This document shows positions 1-11,404 of a stretch of 64,000 nt of DNA, one piece after another. The notes under the pieces are model-generated. The model was not told where the DNA came from. It did not search any database and worked only from the letters and a program-made list of their open reading frames with translations. The stretch's first letter is position 1. The number at the start of each line of letters is the position of its first letter. The DNA lies in the NCBI RefSeq assembly GCF_050947875.1, contig NC_134572.1, positions 156,509,105 through 156,573,104 of the forward strand. The letters run 5' to 3'. The DNA is from Dermacentor variabilis. Its lineage: Eukaryota > Arthropoda > Arachnida > Ixodida > Ixodidae. The position numbers were made by a program, and so were the translations under genes.

Positions 1-1872
1 TGGTTAACTTATTTACTACAAGCTGACGGGCTAGTTGGCTTGAATCCATGAGAGAAGGGTTCAGAGCGACCGAGCAAGGACGTGGATAGAAGCAGACACG
101 CAAAGACGGCGCTGTCCCTTTCTCGTCGTCATTGAGTCACGCTTACACATTCTGTCATTGTTAATTTAGTTAGTAAGCAAATGTTTACAAGTTTATACGG
201 CAGATAAAGCTATTATCCTTACTTTGTACAGCCATCTACTTATTAGCAATCGCAATCGGTGCTGCGCCTTTCGGGCGGAAGTACGAATTTCCTTTAGAGG
301 ATGCGTTCCGTGATAGAGAGTGTAACAGACAAACATTTCGCAACACACACATACATATATATAAATATGTAATTACATAGGTATTTCTTTATATTTCTGG
401 TCAACCTCAATTTATAAATGAACCGCAATGCATCATAATCGTTGCAGTCAACAAACAGAAGTCCTGCTCCAGACCATCTCAAAGCGAGAAATCGATGGGG
501 TGAAGGGTCACATAATGTAATTCGAAGCAACCACAAGAAATCTCAGAACTCCCTTACTAACCGAAATATACAAAGAAATCGCCGATGGTACTTGACGAGA
601 AAGAGCGTTCGAAATGCTGGGTGTATTTTTGAAGGCAACTTTATTGCCAAGTTTAGTAAATTGAAACACTCTTCTTTTCAAAACATACCACCTTTATTCG
701 CCATTTTCGATTACAGTCCTATTGGCACTCTACGAGATACACAACACCCAGAAAACAAATTCGCACACCTTGATGAGATCTGCGTTCCTGTGTTCCGGAA
801 CTTATCCCACATCGAAGACGGTGATTACCAGCGTGGGAATTTCTGTGGCCTCTCCCAATAATTATGTCTATCCCTCACAAAATAACTTGATACTTAGGTG
901 AATAATTTCATGATGGAGAGATTGCAGGCAAAATGCCAATCACAAGTGGAAAATTGTCATGATTTCAGAGCACTGACAATGCACCAAACACTCGCATCTC
1001 GCTGGCCGTAAGCTAGCCAAGCATGGAAGGTGAGGGCATGAGCTAGGAATGCATGAAGAAAATGGCGTGACCTCCCGACTCTTCCCCGCAGGACAAGAGG
1101 GAGGCTGACAAGAGAGGCAAGAGCGAGTTCAGAGCATTCTCCCAAGCCTGCGCACGCAGTTGATTCTATATAGCAGCATGTAGCTGGCTCAGCGCTTCAT
1201 TCACCACAATGAACAGGCTTATGTGGACGTGTGCATGATAGACAGTTGAATGGTGGAAACTTAGTCAGGAGAAAACGTTCTGCCGAAATTGTTGCTAAAG
1301 AAACATCCGATTATGTAACCACTTTCATGCACATCGAAGTACTTTGCCTCCTTCATGTTTTCATCGATCACCACAACTAGGCCCCGTTGCTGCACTTGCA
1401 AATCCCTAAATATTGTCCAGGCCATATTGCTCTAATATCTGATACATGCGCTGGAAAGAAACAAAGATATGCATGCCGTGTGCTGTACGGGGGTGGTTGT
1501 TATGGAATTCCTAGATATTTTGAAAGATAACCAAAAGCCCGAGATCTGCTGTGACAACCATAAACTAGGCCATCTCAAAGCTCAACGAAAATAGAATTTC
1601 ACGTGTTCATTGTCGAGCAACAAATTAACAGTTGTATGAGCTGTGTTGAACGGTCCCATCTTAATACTACGCAAAACCGCCTCTGTTCCGAGCTCTTGGC
1701 ATTGGCTTTTTAAAACGTTATTTACGCACGACACGTCGTACCAGAAAGGCATTAACACTACTCAGAAAAAAAATTACATAAATTCAGAGTATTGTCTCCT
1801 ATTGCGTAGCATTCTCTGGCTCTGCTGGTTCTTTCCCTATGTTTAGTCTAGTTTGTGGTTTTCTTTCTCTGT
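1..1872. other. No supported gene; unannotated AT-rich flank
   Basis: I see no recognisable domain, repeat or RNA gene. A 139-codon plus-strand frame at 442-861 has no motif I recognise and no clear splice context, so I do not call it a gene. The stretch has ordinary AT-rich intergenic composition. Confidence 0.5.
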
Positions 1873-2205
1873 TGGCGCGCCCCAATTTCAATTTGGCCCA
1901 TCCCAATATCATCCCCACATTTAGATAACGAACTCTCAAACGTAAGTTAGCATGCGCCCCAATTTAGGCTGGCCTGCCCAAAACTTCATGTTGGCCCGCC
2001 CTGAAATTTATGTTTGTGCGCCCTAAATTTCACGTTGTCCCACTTCCAAATTCGGGTCGGCCCCACCCCAATATCATCCTCAATATCACGTTGGCGCATC
2101 CCCATATGAACACCAAATTTAGGTTGTCCCATCGCCATATCGTCCCCAAATGTAGGCTGGCCCACTCCCAAATTCAAGTTGGTCCACCCCAACCCCATGT
2201 ATTTT
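1873..2205. repeat. Degenerate minisatellite, 22/33-bp units built on an about 11-bp step
   Basis: Units begin with a TTGGCCCA-like core followed by CCCCAAATTT/ATATCAT-like sequence. Unit starts from 1991 onward are at 1991, 2013, 2035, 2057, 2091, 2124, 2157 and 2179, giving spacings of 22, 22, 22, 34, 33, 33 and 22 bp, close to multiples of 11. Earlier, more diverged units begin near 1873. Open frames on both strands here are by-products of the repeat (a GQPKFG-like peptide on the minus strand). Confidence 0.85.
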
Positions 2206-2624
2206 CAATTGAGGCCCATGTGTTCTTACGGCAAAGATGCCACGCTTTTTGTGTTACACAAGATTTTGCACAATTTTGCTTCCTAAAATTGCAGGGATAC
2301 TCGCCAAAGAAGGATGCGCATCAAAATGAACTTATTAGAGGCCAGTATTTCCGCTGGAAGTCCACCTGATAACCCAGGCCGGGAAGTCATAGGAATGTTG
2401 ATTGCCGCCTTGTTGAGCGGCAGTGCTAATATTGTTTAGAGCATGTGTAATCCAGGCAAGTGTTGGATCTCTATTAGAATGGCACATTCGATTTCCACGC
2501 CACGCTCTTACGCTAAAGTCGTTATTGGTAAAGCAATCGGGATGACACGGTCCTTATTACCCCATTGTCAACACTGAGCAATCCTTAGATCAGGAACTTC
2601 CATCATGTTTCAAACGTTGACCGT

Positions 2625-2790
2625 AGCTGGCGTGCTGTCTGGGAGCCAGCCACAGTCAGCGAGCGTGCCGCTGCGAGCGAGCCAGTTACAGCCAGCCATC
2701 AAACTAACGTCAGTGAGCCAGCCAATGAACCTGTTCATTAAGCAGGCCAGCCTGTCAGCCGGACTGACAGTCGGCGCCCTGAGTATTTCG
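2625..2790. repeat. AGCCAGC-rich simple-sequence tract
   Basis: Short interspersed copies of AGCCAGC/AGCGAGC/GTCAGC give a locally GC-rich, degenerate tract. The small frames on both strands are low-complexity products. I found no larger element around it. Confidence 0.5.
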
Positions 2791-2794
2791 TGAT

Positions 2795-4015
2795 GTAGTA
2801 CCCTAAGCCTGTTATTAAAAAAACATCCGTAGCAGTGCATATTTCTTCAAGGGGTAAAGTAAAAGTGCATGAATCTATATACCCACGGGAGCGCCATTGC
2901 AGGTTTTTTGGAGTTGTTCGCGACAAGGGAACGGCAGCTAGGTGCGCCTGTCTCTACAATACAATATAATTCTCTGAGATATCGTTCTATCTTAAGAATT
3001 TAGGGGTTTTGTCGTATCAATAATCAAAACTGAAACTCTCATCTTCCAACAATATTTCAGCCGCAGGGGTCAAGCTAAGAATGGTTGCATTCTTGCAATG
3101 TACTTAGTGCAATGCTTTCTCTTTCAGAATTACTTCAAGTAAGAGCATAGTAAAAATGCTAATCATAATTACCCAATAATAAAGTAAGCTTTGGGAGTGT
3201 TTTTTAGCACTTGTATTTTCGCGCTCTTTGTATTTGTTATTTTGGTAGACTGAGTGATCTACCAGTTGGGCCATAGAAGGTACGTGGTGTCCGCACTAAT
3301 AACGCTACCATTGCCCATGGACTCGTGAAAAAACGACAAGGACAGAGGGGTCAGTTTCAACTTTCTGGAACTTCATGCCAGTGGCTTTCAAGATGCTCCT
3401 AGTGTGTAGTTCAATCGTTGCGTCCTTGCGCTCCCAACTGAATCGTAACGGTGCCGGGCACTCCATCGCGCAGGCAGTCAGCAAAATGTAGCCATTGTAC
3501 TTGGCATGATTTTTTTTTGCGTGGTATCAAGCAGTATTCTCAACGACGCCTGGATTTTCCATGCACTTCATGCAAGATCCTCTGTGACGGCTGCAGTCGC
3601 AATTGGGCAGGTGAAACAGGAAAGCTATTCAGGAGGTTGATAAAACATGATTGCCACGCTTATTATGTTATAGTTCTAGTCATATACCTCATTCTGTGTG
3701 TTTCTACGCACACCTATATTGCTTTTTCCATCAGTTCAAAGCATGCCTCGCTCCGTTATAGGACCTTTCAAATAACTTTCTTTCTGTACATTACGCGCTC
3801 TCGCAACAGCCTATTCTATGGAGCGGCAACTTGTAGTAAATAATAGGAAAATTTCGGTATATCGATCCAACGATGACTGCCGACGGTAATGAGACTGGGA
3901 TTCGAGCAATTTGCAGCGCATTCCTTTGCTAAAGTCTGCATTCATAATTCCGATTCTTCTGCTGCTTCGGGAACGTGCTACTTACATTGGCTCCAGTATC
4001 GCTCCATTCTGCTAT
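2795..4015. other. No supported gene
   Basis: No domain or transposon signature was recognised. A 7-bp-stem hairpin (TGGTAGA..TCTACCA near 3244-3265) is present but lacks the rest of a tRNA fold. The 130-codon frame at 3451-3843 has no recognisable content. Confidence 0.4.
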
Positions 4016-4019
4016 GGCA

Positions 4020-4888
4020 CCCGCTTGCCGAGGTACCCATGATGGCAAGACAACGACTGTATGACAACGACTCGGTGACGACGATAGGACGAGGAAGATA
4101 CGGCATCGATGAAACGATGAAGTGGTATAACGATGACGTAATGATGGTAGTGAGATGATTATGCAATTACGAGGGTAGTATAACGGCGACCGTGAGACGA
4201 CAACTGCATGAGGACAACGGTATAAGAAGTGTAGGGCGATATCGTCACGACGACGGTATGACGACAGCTGGATCACGAAATTGTACTGACTACAATAGTG
4301 CGACAGTAGGACAATAGTACGAGAGCATGACATGGCTACCATGGTATGGTAGCTTATGAATTACGACTTAGGACGACGGTGTCCTGACGAAAGTCTGGTG
4401 ACAAAGCTTGAATGATGATGATACAATGACCGCTACGCCATCACCACCACGAGCACATACCAAGTTGCCTAACATATTAGAACAGTTGTGTCAATTAGTC
4501 GGCGTAGAAGGTGTAACGATGACGGCATGATGTGTCAAATGACGAAGCTGAAATGACGATGCCACTACCATGGAGCGCCATGACGATAATATAACGACGT
4601 ATGTGTAACAGTGATTGTTTGATGATGACATAACTATAGAATGACAAAGAATGAATAACGACAGTAGAATGGCAAAGGTGGTATCACGAAGGCGACATGA
4701 TGACCATGGGATGACGTTTCTAAAGTGATTGCAAAGGTAAAACGACAGTGTCATGATGCCGGCATGATGGCAATGGTATGACAAAAACTGCGTGAAAACG
4801 ATGGCGCCATGACGGCGGCATGACGATATTCGCTAGTCGATACTGGTATGGCTGCGATGAAACAACCCCGACGGCATACATGACGTCA
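4020..4888. repeat. Degenerate ATGACG/ACGACG-rich satellite-like array
   Basis: This block of almost 900 bp is dominated by diverged ATGACG, ACGACGG, GGTATGAC and CATGACG words with no steady reading frame. Similar words (ACATGACGACGTC) resume immediately after gypsy element A at about 9973-9995, so A is inserted in the array. Period and unit consensus need a dot plot; by eye I see a loose period of a few tens of bases. Confidence 0.6.
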
Positions 4889-4892
4889 ATAT

Positions 4893-5063
4893 TGATACAT
4901 GCATATTGCATGTTTCTTGTGGCCGATGCACGGCGGCGCCCCGGCGAAGACGACGAACGCTCTCTGGCTCTCGAGCTGTGGGCTGAACTGGCCAGCGTTG
5001 CATTATCCCTTGTAAATATACTTTGTAAATAGTCTGCAGTCTTAATCCTTCGTTCGCATAACA
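4893..5063 (+). repeat. 5' LTR of element A
   Basis: 171-bp LTR starting TGATACATGCAT and ending GCATAACA (TG..CA). It is bounded on the left by the ATAT target duplication and followed by ATTTTGGTGGAGGG, which contains a TGG that could start a primer-binding site. Confidence 0.88.
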
Positions 5064-5066
5064 TTT

Positions 5067-5084
5067 TGGTGGAGGGTGCTTTTC
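5067..5084 (+). promoter_or_regulatory. Putative primer-binding site of element A
   Basis: TGGTGGAGGGTGC follows the 5' LTR after a 3-4-base spacer. TGG is the complement of a tRNA CCA end. Element B has TGGTGGAGG at the matching place, which supports the position. I cannot name the tRNA. Confidence 0.4.
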
Positions 5085-5123
5085 TCCGTCCTCGCCACGG
5101 AGCTCCGTAGCGGCCGAACCGTC

Positions 5124-6404
5124 ATGATTTCCGCCATATCTCCCGCTGACGACACCTCATTTCCATCTACTCCTGCGTCCCCGACAACAGCGTACCTTAC
5201 GCTTACCAACCCTCTTGATCGTGGCATTTTCTCCGGCCAAGATAATGCCGACGTTGAGGGCTGGCTCAACCTGTATGATTATGTTAGCCGAAATAACTGC
5301 TGGGACCCCAGCATTTTGCTTGCGAATGCCCTACTCTAGTGGGGCGGAACTCCGCGTAGGAGGAGCTAAGCGACCTCTTTGGAAACCCCACCGCTCGGCA
5401 GCTGGCTGTTAAAAAAGAACTTGCTACTTCTGTTCGGTCTTCTACTGAATCGTATGTTTTGTACATACGAAATGTACTCGCTCTTTGCCGGCAAGTCGAT
5501 GAGAAAATGGTCGAGGTTCAGAATGTCGGCCACGTCCACGTACTCAAAGGCATGGCGGACGACGCGTTCAACTTGTTCGTCTTCAACAATGTGTCCACCA
5601 TCGATGTCATTATCAAGGAATGCCGCCGATTTGAGTTCGCCAAAAGCCGCCGCATCATTCCACAGTTCTCCCGGCTCACTAACACGGCTGCGACGTCGGC
5701 TTGCGTCAACCTCACCGTTTCACCACCTTTAAATGAGCACTTCCCACATATCGTTCGCCGCGACCTCGAGGCCACAAGTCCTGCACCGTTCCATCAACGC
5801 CCTCTTGACCCCACCATTGACCAACCAGCACCACCGATCTCTCTCATTAAGGCAGTTGGGCGGAAAGAATTTGCAAGCCTAGGATTTCCTGCTGCCTACT
5901 GTCTGCCGACCGGACGCGCGACTGGTGTCGACTGCTACGCCTCACGGCAGTCAGCATTCCCCTCCAAGATACAGTAATCCTACCGAGGGGAGAACTCCGC
6001 ACGACAAGCCCATTTGCTTGCGTTGCCACGCCGCTCGCCACTGCCGCACCTCCTGGACGTCGCCGTATTCAAGCTCTTTTCCCCCGCCTCCTCGTCCATA
6101 TGCCAACCCGCACCGTTACTCGCCCCGCCGTATGCCTCCTACCTCTAACCTATCCTTCGATGTCCGTCGTCCTGCTCGCTCGCCGTCACCTCAGCGCGTC
6201 GGTCCCCGTCGCCCCAGCCATGCCACTATTCGTCGCCGACCAATTATGGACCTACCGGAAGGAAAACTAGACCATGCAGCTTCTGGAGGTAGAGTTTCAT
6301 TGTCTTCGTCGTGTCTAAATCCTCCATTGACCTTCCCGACGAACCACAACTTACCTGATGTTGACGTCGACGGTGTCCCTTTTAAGGCGTTAATGGATAC
6401 TTGA
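5124..6404 (+). pseudogene. gag: gag of element A, broken
   Basis: Capsid-type Gag. It starts at the ATG at 5124 (MISAISPADD), and the capsid region (DRGIFSGQ, WLNLYDYVSRNN) is colinear with B Gag. A stop and a deletion of several tens of bases near 5337-5400 remove the GTPRVWY segment. The frame resumes at about 5440 (LALCRQVDEK, FNLFVFNNV, IKECRRFEFAKS) and shifts again near 5940. The nucleocapsid knuckle is damaged: CLRCHAARHC has lost the residues that give CX2CX4HX4C in B. The end runs in frame through KLDHAA into the protease, suggesting an ancestral Gag-Pol fusion. Confidence 0.85.
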
Positions 6405-7160
6405 GCCATGGTGTCCATAATGAGTTGTAACCTCCGTCATCGACTGAGGAAGGTTCTCACGCCTACTACGCGAACCGTACGCGCGGCCGATGGCAGCACT
6501 GTTGACGTAACCGGAATGTGTACTTCCGGTATAAGTATCGCTTACCGCCACGTTCCTGTTCTTTTTACAGTGCTGACCAATTTTCCCCATGACCTAATCC
6601 TCGGACTCCACTTTCTTACGGCGCATTCAGCTTTGATCGACCGTTCTGCCGGTACCCTTTGCCTGGAACTTCCCCTACTCGCGCATATTCGTGACGAACT
6701 GCCGAACAACTTTAGTACGACCACCTTCGTCCGCCTGCCGCCTAAACCCTTGAATTTCATCGATTTGGTATCATCTTTTCCTGTGCCCGATGGTGATTGT
6801 CTCCACATCTGTTCCTGATGTCCTTTTGATGTGCAATATCACTGTGCCCCACTCCGTCGTCACCGTGGCCAAAACCGGGCATGCCTCCCTGTTATTAATT
6901 TTGGCATTACAAAGGAAGTTCCACATAAAGGCATTTCGGTCGCAACGCTCCGTGCTATCGGAGATGACCACGTGATGACGCTTTCCGTAGACGTCGGCTC
7001 CGATTCTGCACTATTTCCACATGAAGCTATTTGCCCTGACGCAACATTTCGTTGTATGATTGCTGCGGGCGTATTGGCTGATCAAGCAGCAGCTCTGTGT
7101 CGCCTTTTGGTCTCCTACCACGACATATTCTACCTCAGAAATCACAAATTGGGCTAGAGC
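6310..7160 (+). pseudogene. pol: Protease region of element A pol, broken
   Basis: Retropepsin-like segment: DVDVDGVPFKALMDT, then a stop where the active-site glycine of DTGA should be (D-T-stop-A, 6395-6406). The frame then continues with SIMSCNLRHRL and LILGLHFLTAHSALID, matching the B protease. A further frameshift lies near 6800, and the linker to RT ends at a stop about 7157 (HDIFYLRNHKLG). The copy cannot encode an active protease. Confidence 0.82.
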
Positions 7161-7189
7161 TAAATTGTTAAGCATCACATAAGTACTGG

Positions 7190-8455
7190 TGAAGCTAGTC
7201 CTATTCATCGCCGGTCATATCCAGTTGCTGCTTTCGAGCGTAAGGTTATTCAAGATGAAGTGAACAAGATGCTCGTCAAAGGCATTGTTCAGCCCTCGTC
7301 GAGCCCTTGGGCATCGCCAGTGGTGCTTGTTAAAAAGAAAGATGGCCCATGGTGTTTCTGCGTAGATTATCGCCATCTAAATCGCATTACCAAGAAGGAC
7401 GTATGCCCTTTGCCTCACATTGACGACGCCCTCGATTGTCTCCATGGTGCCGACTACTTTTCACCAATATACCTGTGATCTCGTTATTGGCAGATTTCTA
7501 TGGATAAAAAAGACCAAGAGAAAACCGCGTTCTTCACTGCTGATGGTCTATATCAATTATAATCTATACCATTCGGTCTATGCAACGCCCCAGCAAGGTT
7601 CGAACGCATGATGGACTCTTTACTTCAAGGGTTCAAATGGTCAACATGCCTCTGCTACCTAGACGAAGTTCTCGTATTTTCACCTACATTTGACACACAC
7701 CTTGAGCGCTTATCAGCTGTTTTTCAAGTCTTCCGCGAGGCTGGGCTCCAACTAAATTCATTGAAGTGTCGCTTCGGTTGTCGGCAGGCTACAGTGCTGG
7801 ACTACATCGTCGGTGCTTCTGGTATTCAACCAGACCCGCAGAAAAATTGTGCTGTCACGTGTTTTCCTGTACCTCAGGCTGTCAAAGACGTCCAAAGTTT
7901 TGTAGGACTCTGCTCCTACTTCCGGCGCTTTGTAAAGGTTTCGCAGCGATTGCCCCACCGCTTACGATTCTTGTAATGAAGGACATGCCGTTTGTGGGAC
8001 CCCGCTAAAGCTGCTGCGTTTGCCTACCTCACCAACATTCTCATCACGCCACCTATACTAGCCCACCTTGACCCGTCCTCTCTTACAGAGGTGCCTAGCA
8101 ATGCCAGTGGTCACGGTATCAGAGCTGTCTTAGCCCAGCGCCAACAGGGTCAAGATCGCGTTATCGCGTACGCTAGCCGCCTCCTCACAGCAGCGGAGGT
8201 CAACTACTGAAAAACAGATCGTGAATGCCTGACTTTTGTTTGGGCGGTTTCGAAATTCCACACAAACTTGCATGGCGCGTATTTCTCTGTAATCACGGTC
8301 CACCACGCACTCTGCTGGCTTTCCTCACTCAACGATCCTACCGGGCGGCTTGGTCGCTGGATTCTGCGGCTGCTAGAATATACATATGCAGTACTGTACA
8401 AGTCGGGCCCATTAGATCAAGACACAGACTGTTGATCACGTTATTCAGTGGGTGA
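7190..8455 (+). pseudogene. pol: Reverse transcriptase-RNase H region of element A, broken
   Basis: RT motifs in order: WASPVVLVKKKDG, FCVDYRHLN, PLPHIDDALDCL, PFGLCNAPARFERMMDSL, then CYLDEVLVFSPTF where the family has YLDDV, so the second catalytic aspartate is Glu. Stops or frameshifts occur near 7477, 7560, 7930 and 8210. The RNase H start is seen as EVPSNASGHGIRAVLAQ (the Asp of DASG is Asn), and the later RNase H part is scrambled in frame. Non-functional. Confidence 0.85.
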
Positions 8456-8459
8456 AGCA

Positions 8460-9780
8460 CACGCCGACCCTGACCCCGTTACGGACGCTTGCGTTTTCTC
8501 TGTTTCTCAGCTTCTACGCATTGCCGGCGAGCAACACCACGATGCCACTTTGCGCGCCATCAATGATGACTTGTAATCTTCGCCTTCTGATGCGTCCCTT
8601 CACGTGTTTGTTCTGCGGGAAGGTGTATTATACCGCCACAATGTGCACCCAGACCATTCACCCCTACTCCTCGTCGTTCCTAAGCACCTCCGGTCAGATG
8701 TTCTCCAAGTACTTCTTGATTTACTAACGGCAGGCCACCTTGGCGTCTCCCACACCTAAGACCGGATTCGTCGACGCTTCTTTTGGCCAGGCCTTGCCCG
8801 CTTCTTCCGGAAATACGTTGCGGCGTGCGAAAAATGCCAGCGCCGAAAAACACCATCGACGCTCCCTGCCGGGTGCCTTCAACCGCTCAACATTCTTTCG
8901 GAGCCGTTCTTTCGCGTTGGCTTGGACTTACTTGGCCCTTTCCCATTATCCACGTCGGAGAGCAAGTGGTCGCTGTAGCGACAGATTACGCCACGCGCTA
9001 AGCCATAACCAGAGCGCTTCCAATAAGCTGCGCCACAAATGTCGCCGTTTTTCTTTTACGCGGCGTGATTCTGCAGCATGGTGCTCCACACCAACTGCTC
9101 ACAGACCACGGTCGGACATTTCTTTCGCAAGTCATCGCCGACCCCCTGCACTTCTGCTCCACCAAGAAACAAGCTCACCACGTCTTATCATCCACACACC
9201 AATGGCGTCAGTGAGCGTCTGAATCGTACCCTAACAGAGATGCTTGCAATGTACGTCTCGTCCGAACGTACGGATTCTGACCTCGCCCTACCCTATCTCA
9301 CTTTCGATTTTAATTCTTACTGTCACCACACTACCAGTTATTCGCCGTTCTTTCTGCTGTTCAGCCGAGAACAGACATTGCCACTGGACGCATCCTTTCC
9401 ATCCGCCGCAGCTGAGACCCCCGAGTATGCACTTGACGCCATTACCACGCACACGACACTGCCCGCCCTCGCCTCCTGACCTCTCAGGAAAAGCTACGAC
9501 GCTGGTACGGCCGCCAACACAGGGACGTCAACTTTTCGCCTGGATATTTGGTACTCCTGTGGTTCCCGACTTAATACGTTGGCCTGTCATAAAACTCTTG
9601 TCTCGGTACACAGGCGGATATCGAGTGCTGCGGGCCGTGACTCCACTTACCTACAAAACCGCCCCAGTCAGTGCCAGGGCCTCATCTGTCTCGAATTTCA
9701 CTGACGTTATGCATGTCGCATGCCTCAAGCAATATTACTCTCCAGTTATCACCAATATTTAGACGCCCCTGGACGGTGCT
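8460..9780 (+). pseudogene. pol: Integrase region of element A, broken
   Basis: Integrase remnants in several frames. The 8700-8860 region matches the HHCC zone in B only in pieces. VAVATDYATR (the first catalytic Asp) is at about 8970-9000. The DDE glutamate region is in HPHTNGVSERLNRTL (about 9190-9235). The C-terminal GPY/F-like module is seen as LLSRYTGGYRVLRAVTPLTY (9594-9656). Multiple frame breaks. Confidence 0.82.
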
Positions 9781-9797
9781 TCTGCCACCGGGGGTAA

Positions 9798-9967
9798 TGA
9801 TACATGCATGCTGCGTCTTTCTTGAGCCCGATGCACGCAATCGACCGACGAAGACGTCGAACGCTCTCTGGCTCTTGAGCTGTCGGCTGAACTGGCCAGC
9901 GCTGCAGTATCCCTTGCAAATATACTTTGTAAATAGTATCCAGTCTTAATCCTTCGTTCACGTAACA
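9798..9967 (+). repeat. 3' LTR of element A
   Basis: 170 bp from TGATACATGCATG to CACGTAACA, preceded by CCGGGGGTAA, the best candidate for the polypurine tract. It is followed by the ATAT target duplication (9968-9971). It differs from the 5' LTR at about 25 positions plus a small indel. Confidence 0.88.
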
Positions 9968-9996
9968 ATATATACATGAAAACGAATACATGACGA

Positions 9997-10109
9997 CGTC
10001 GTAGCTTCAGGGAGGGATAATCTGCGATGGATCACATCCATGTCATCGATCAGGTTTTTGAGAAATCGGCTGAGTACAATCAATCAACCACTCTATATTG
10101 CTTTCATAT
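9997..10109 (+). pseudogene. RTE-type LINE reverse transcriptase remnant, left piece
   Basis: Reads roughly as FREG(stop)SAMDHIHVIDQVFEKSAEYN, then, after a frameshift, QPLYIAF, the part of RTE-clade RT just before the KAFD motif. It is cut at 10109 by gypsy element B. Dropping B and one ATAT copy joins this to YQKAFDLVK at 15501. Confidence 0.75.
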
Positions 10110-10269
10110 TGTTACGTAGGAAGACGCCGACGAAAAGCTATTTACAAGTATATTTACAAGGCAATACGCCGCAGTTGACCAAGAGGCAACAGCCCGCGCT
10201 AGCTTCCAATCGTCGTCTTCGTCTTCTTCCTACTCGGCTCTTCGTCATTGGGAATACTACCTCGTAGCA
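10110..10269 (-). repeat. 3' LTR of element B
   Basis: 160 bp. On the plus strand it runs TGTTACGTAGG to CTCGTAGCA; on the minus strand TGCTACG..GTAACA. The flank on the far side is ATAT. Compared with the other LTR there are three differences (TACG/TACA, AAGGC/AAGGT, ACCTC/ACCAC). Confidence 0.93.
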
Positions 10270-10304
10270 CTACGCCCGGCGGCAAAAGCGCCGTCCCGGA
10301 GCGA

Positions 10305-11404
10305 CTAAAGGCCGGACTCTGAAACAGTGTAGTAGTTCTTGAGCCTACTGACGTGCACGACATCACTAGACACCAGAGTAGATGACGAGGTGGAGCTCAC
10401 AGGAGCAATTTCATAAGTCACAGGCGTCACCTGGCGCAGCACGCGGTAGGGCCCTGTGTATCGCGAAAGGAGCTTTTCGGAAAGTCCCACGTGACGACAG
10501 GGCGACCACAGGACCACGAGTGCACCAGGCGAAAACTGTACGTCACGGTGGCGGGCGTTGTACTGACGCTTCTGCGTGGTTTGCGAGTCCGTCAGTCGAG
10601 CACGGGCAAGCTGGCGTGCATGATCGGCGAGGGCGATGGCGTCGCGCGCATACTCGGTTGTTGAGGTCGCAGGAGGAGGAAGTACCGTGTCAAGGGGCAA
10701 GGTCGGTTCGCGACCGTAGAGTAGATAAAATGGAGAAAATCCGGCGGTGTCGTGCCGGAAAGAATTTTAAGCAAAGGTGACGTAAGGAAGGGCAACGTCC
10801 CAGTCGTGGTGGTCCTTCGAAACGTACTTGGACAGCATGTCGGTAAGAGTACGGTTTAACTGCTCTGTCAGGCTTGAGCCTCAGGTTTGAGGATGGTACG
10901 AGGTAGTCAGCTTGTGCTGAATAGAGCAGGAACGCACAATGTCGGCGATAACTTTCGAGAGGAAGTTACGACCACGGTCAGTAAGCAGCTGTCGCGGGGC
11001 GCCATGCACTAAGATAATGTCACGCAAGAGAAAGTCCGCGACGTCAGTGGCGCAACTGGTAGGTAGAGCCCGCGTGATAGTGTATCGGGTGGCGTAATCA
11101 GTTGCGACGGCTACCCATTTGTTCCCAGAGGATGACGTGGGAAAGGGACCGAGGAGGTCTAATCCAACACGAAAAAAACGGTTCCACAGGGACGGTGATC
11201 GGCTGGAGATGACCGGAAGGTAGCACCTGAGGCGTTTTCCGACGCCGGCAGGGATGACAGGCAGCAACATAGCGTCGGATGGAGCGAGCGAGACCAGACC
11301 AATACAAGCGGCGGCGGACGCGGTCGTACGTGCGGGTTACCCCAAGATGTCCTGCAGTGGGTGCGTCATGCATCTCAAAGAGCACAGTCTGTCGTAGATG
11401 TTTT
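10305..11404 (-). pseudogene. pol: Integrase of element B, broken
   Basis: Minus strand. The HHCC zinc-binding region is MHDAPTAGHLG to AACHPCRRRK (about 11375-11245). After a frameshift come VAVATDYATRY (first catalytic Asp) and LLTDRGRNF (second Asp). A TGA stop follows HPQT near 10880, then TEQLNRTL with the DDE Glu in the continuing frame. After another frameshift the C-terminal frame (10700-10305) ends with LLSRYTGPYRVLRQVTP, a GPY/F module. Catalytic residues are present but not in one frame. It lies directly downstream of the SINE insertion. Confidence 0.88.

Larger units (their letters stand above)
4893..9967 (+). mobile_element. Ty3/gypsy LTR retrotransposon A (old, decayed)
   Basis: Near-complete 5.07-kb element with flanking LTRs (4893-5063 and 9798-9967) and a gag-PR-RT-RNase H-IN order typical of Ty3/gypsy. 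Both LTRs start TGATACATG and end TAACA. The 4-bp target duplication ATAT lies at 4889-4892 and 9968-9971. The LTRs differ at roughly 25 of 170 positions (my manual count, about 15%), so the insertion is old. All coding domains carry stops and frameshifts. No env-sized frame exists between IN and the 3' LTR. It is a relative of element B but a different family: only LTR termini and a TTGTAAATATAC-like block are shared. Confidence 0.93.

Noticed and set aside
1986..2369. Gly/Gln-rich and His/Pro-rich frames over the minisatellite
   Set aside because: Translations of the 22/33-bp repeat on both strands, not genes.
3244..3265. tRNA-like hairpin TGGTAGA..TCTACCA
   Set aside because: A single stem-loop with no T-arm, anticodon arm or acceptor stem around it.
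9480..9797. Envelope gene in the gypsy elements
   Set aside because: The space after integrase is far too short in A, and in B only about 35 bp separates the pol stop from the LTR.
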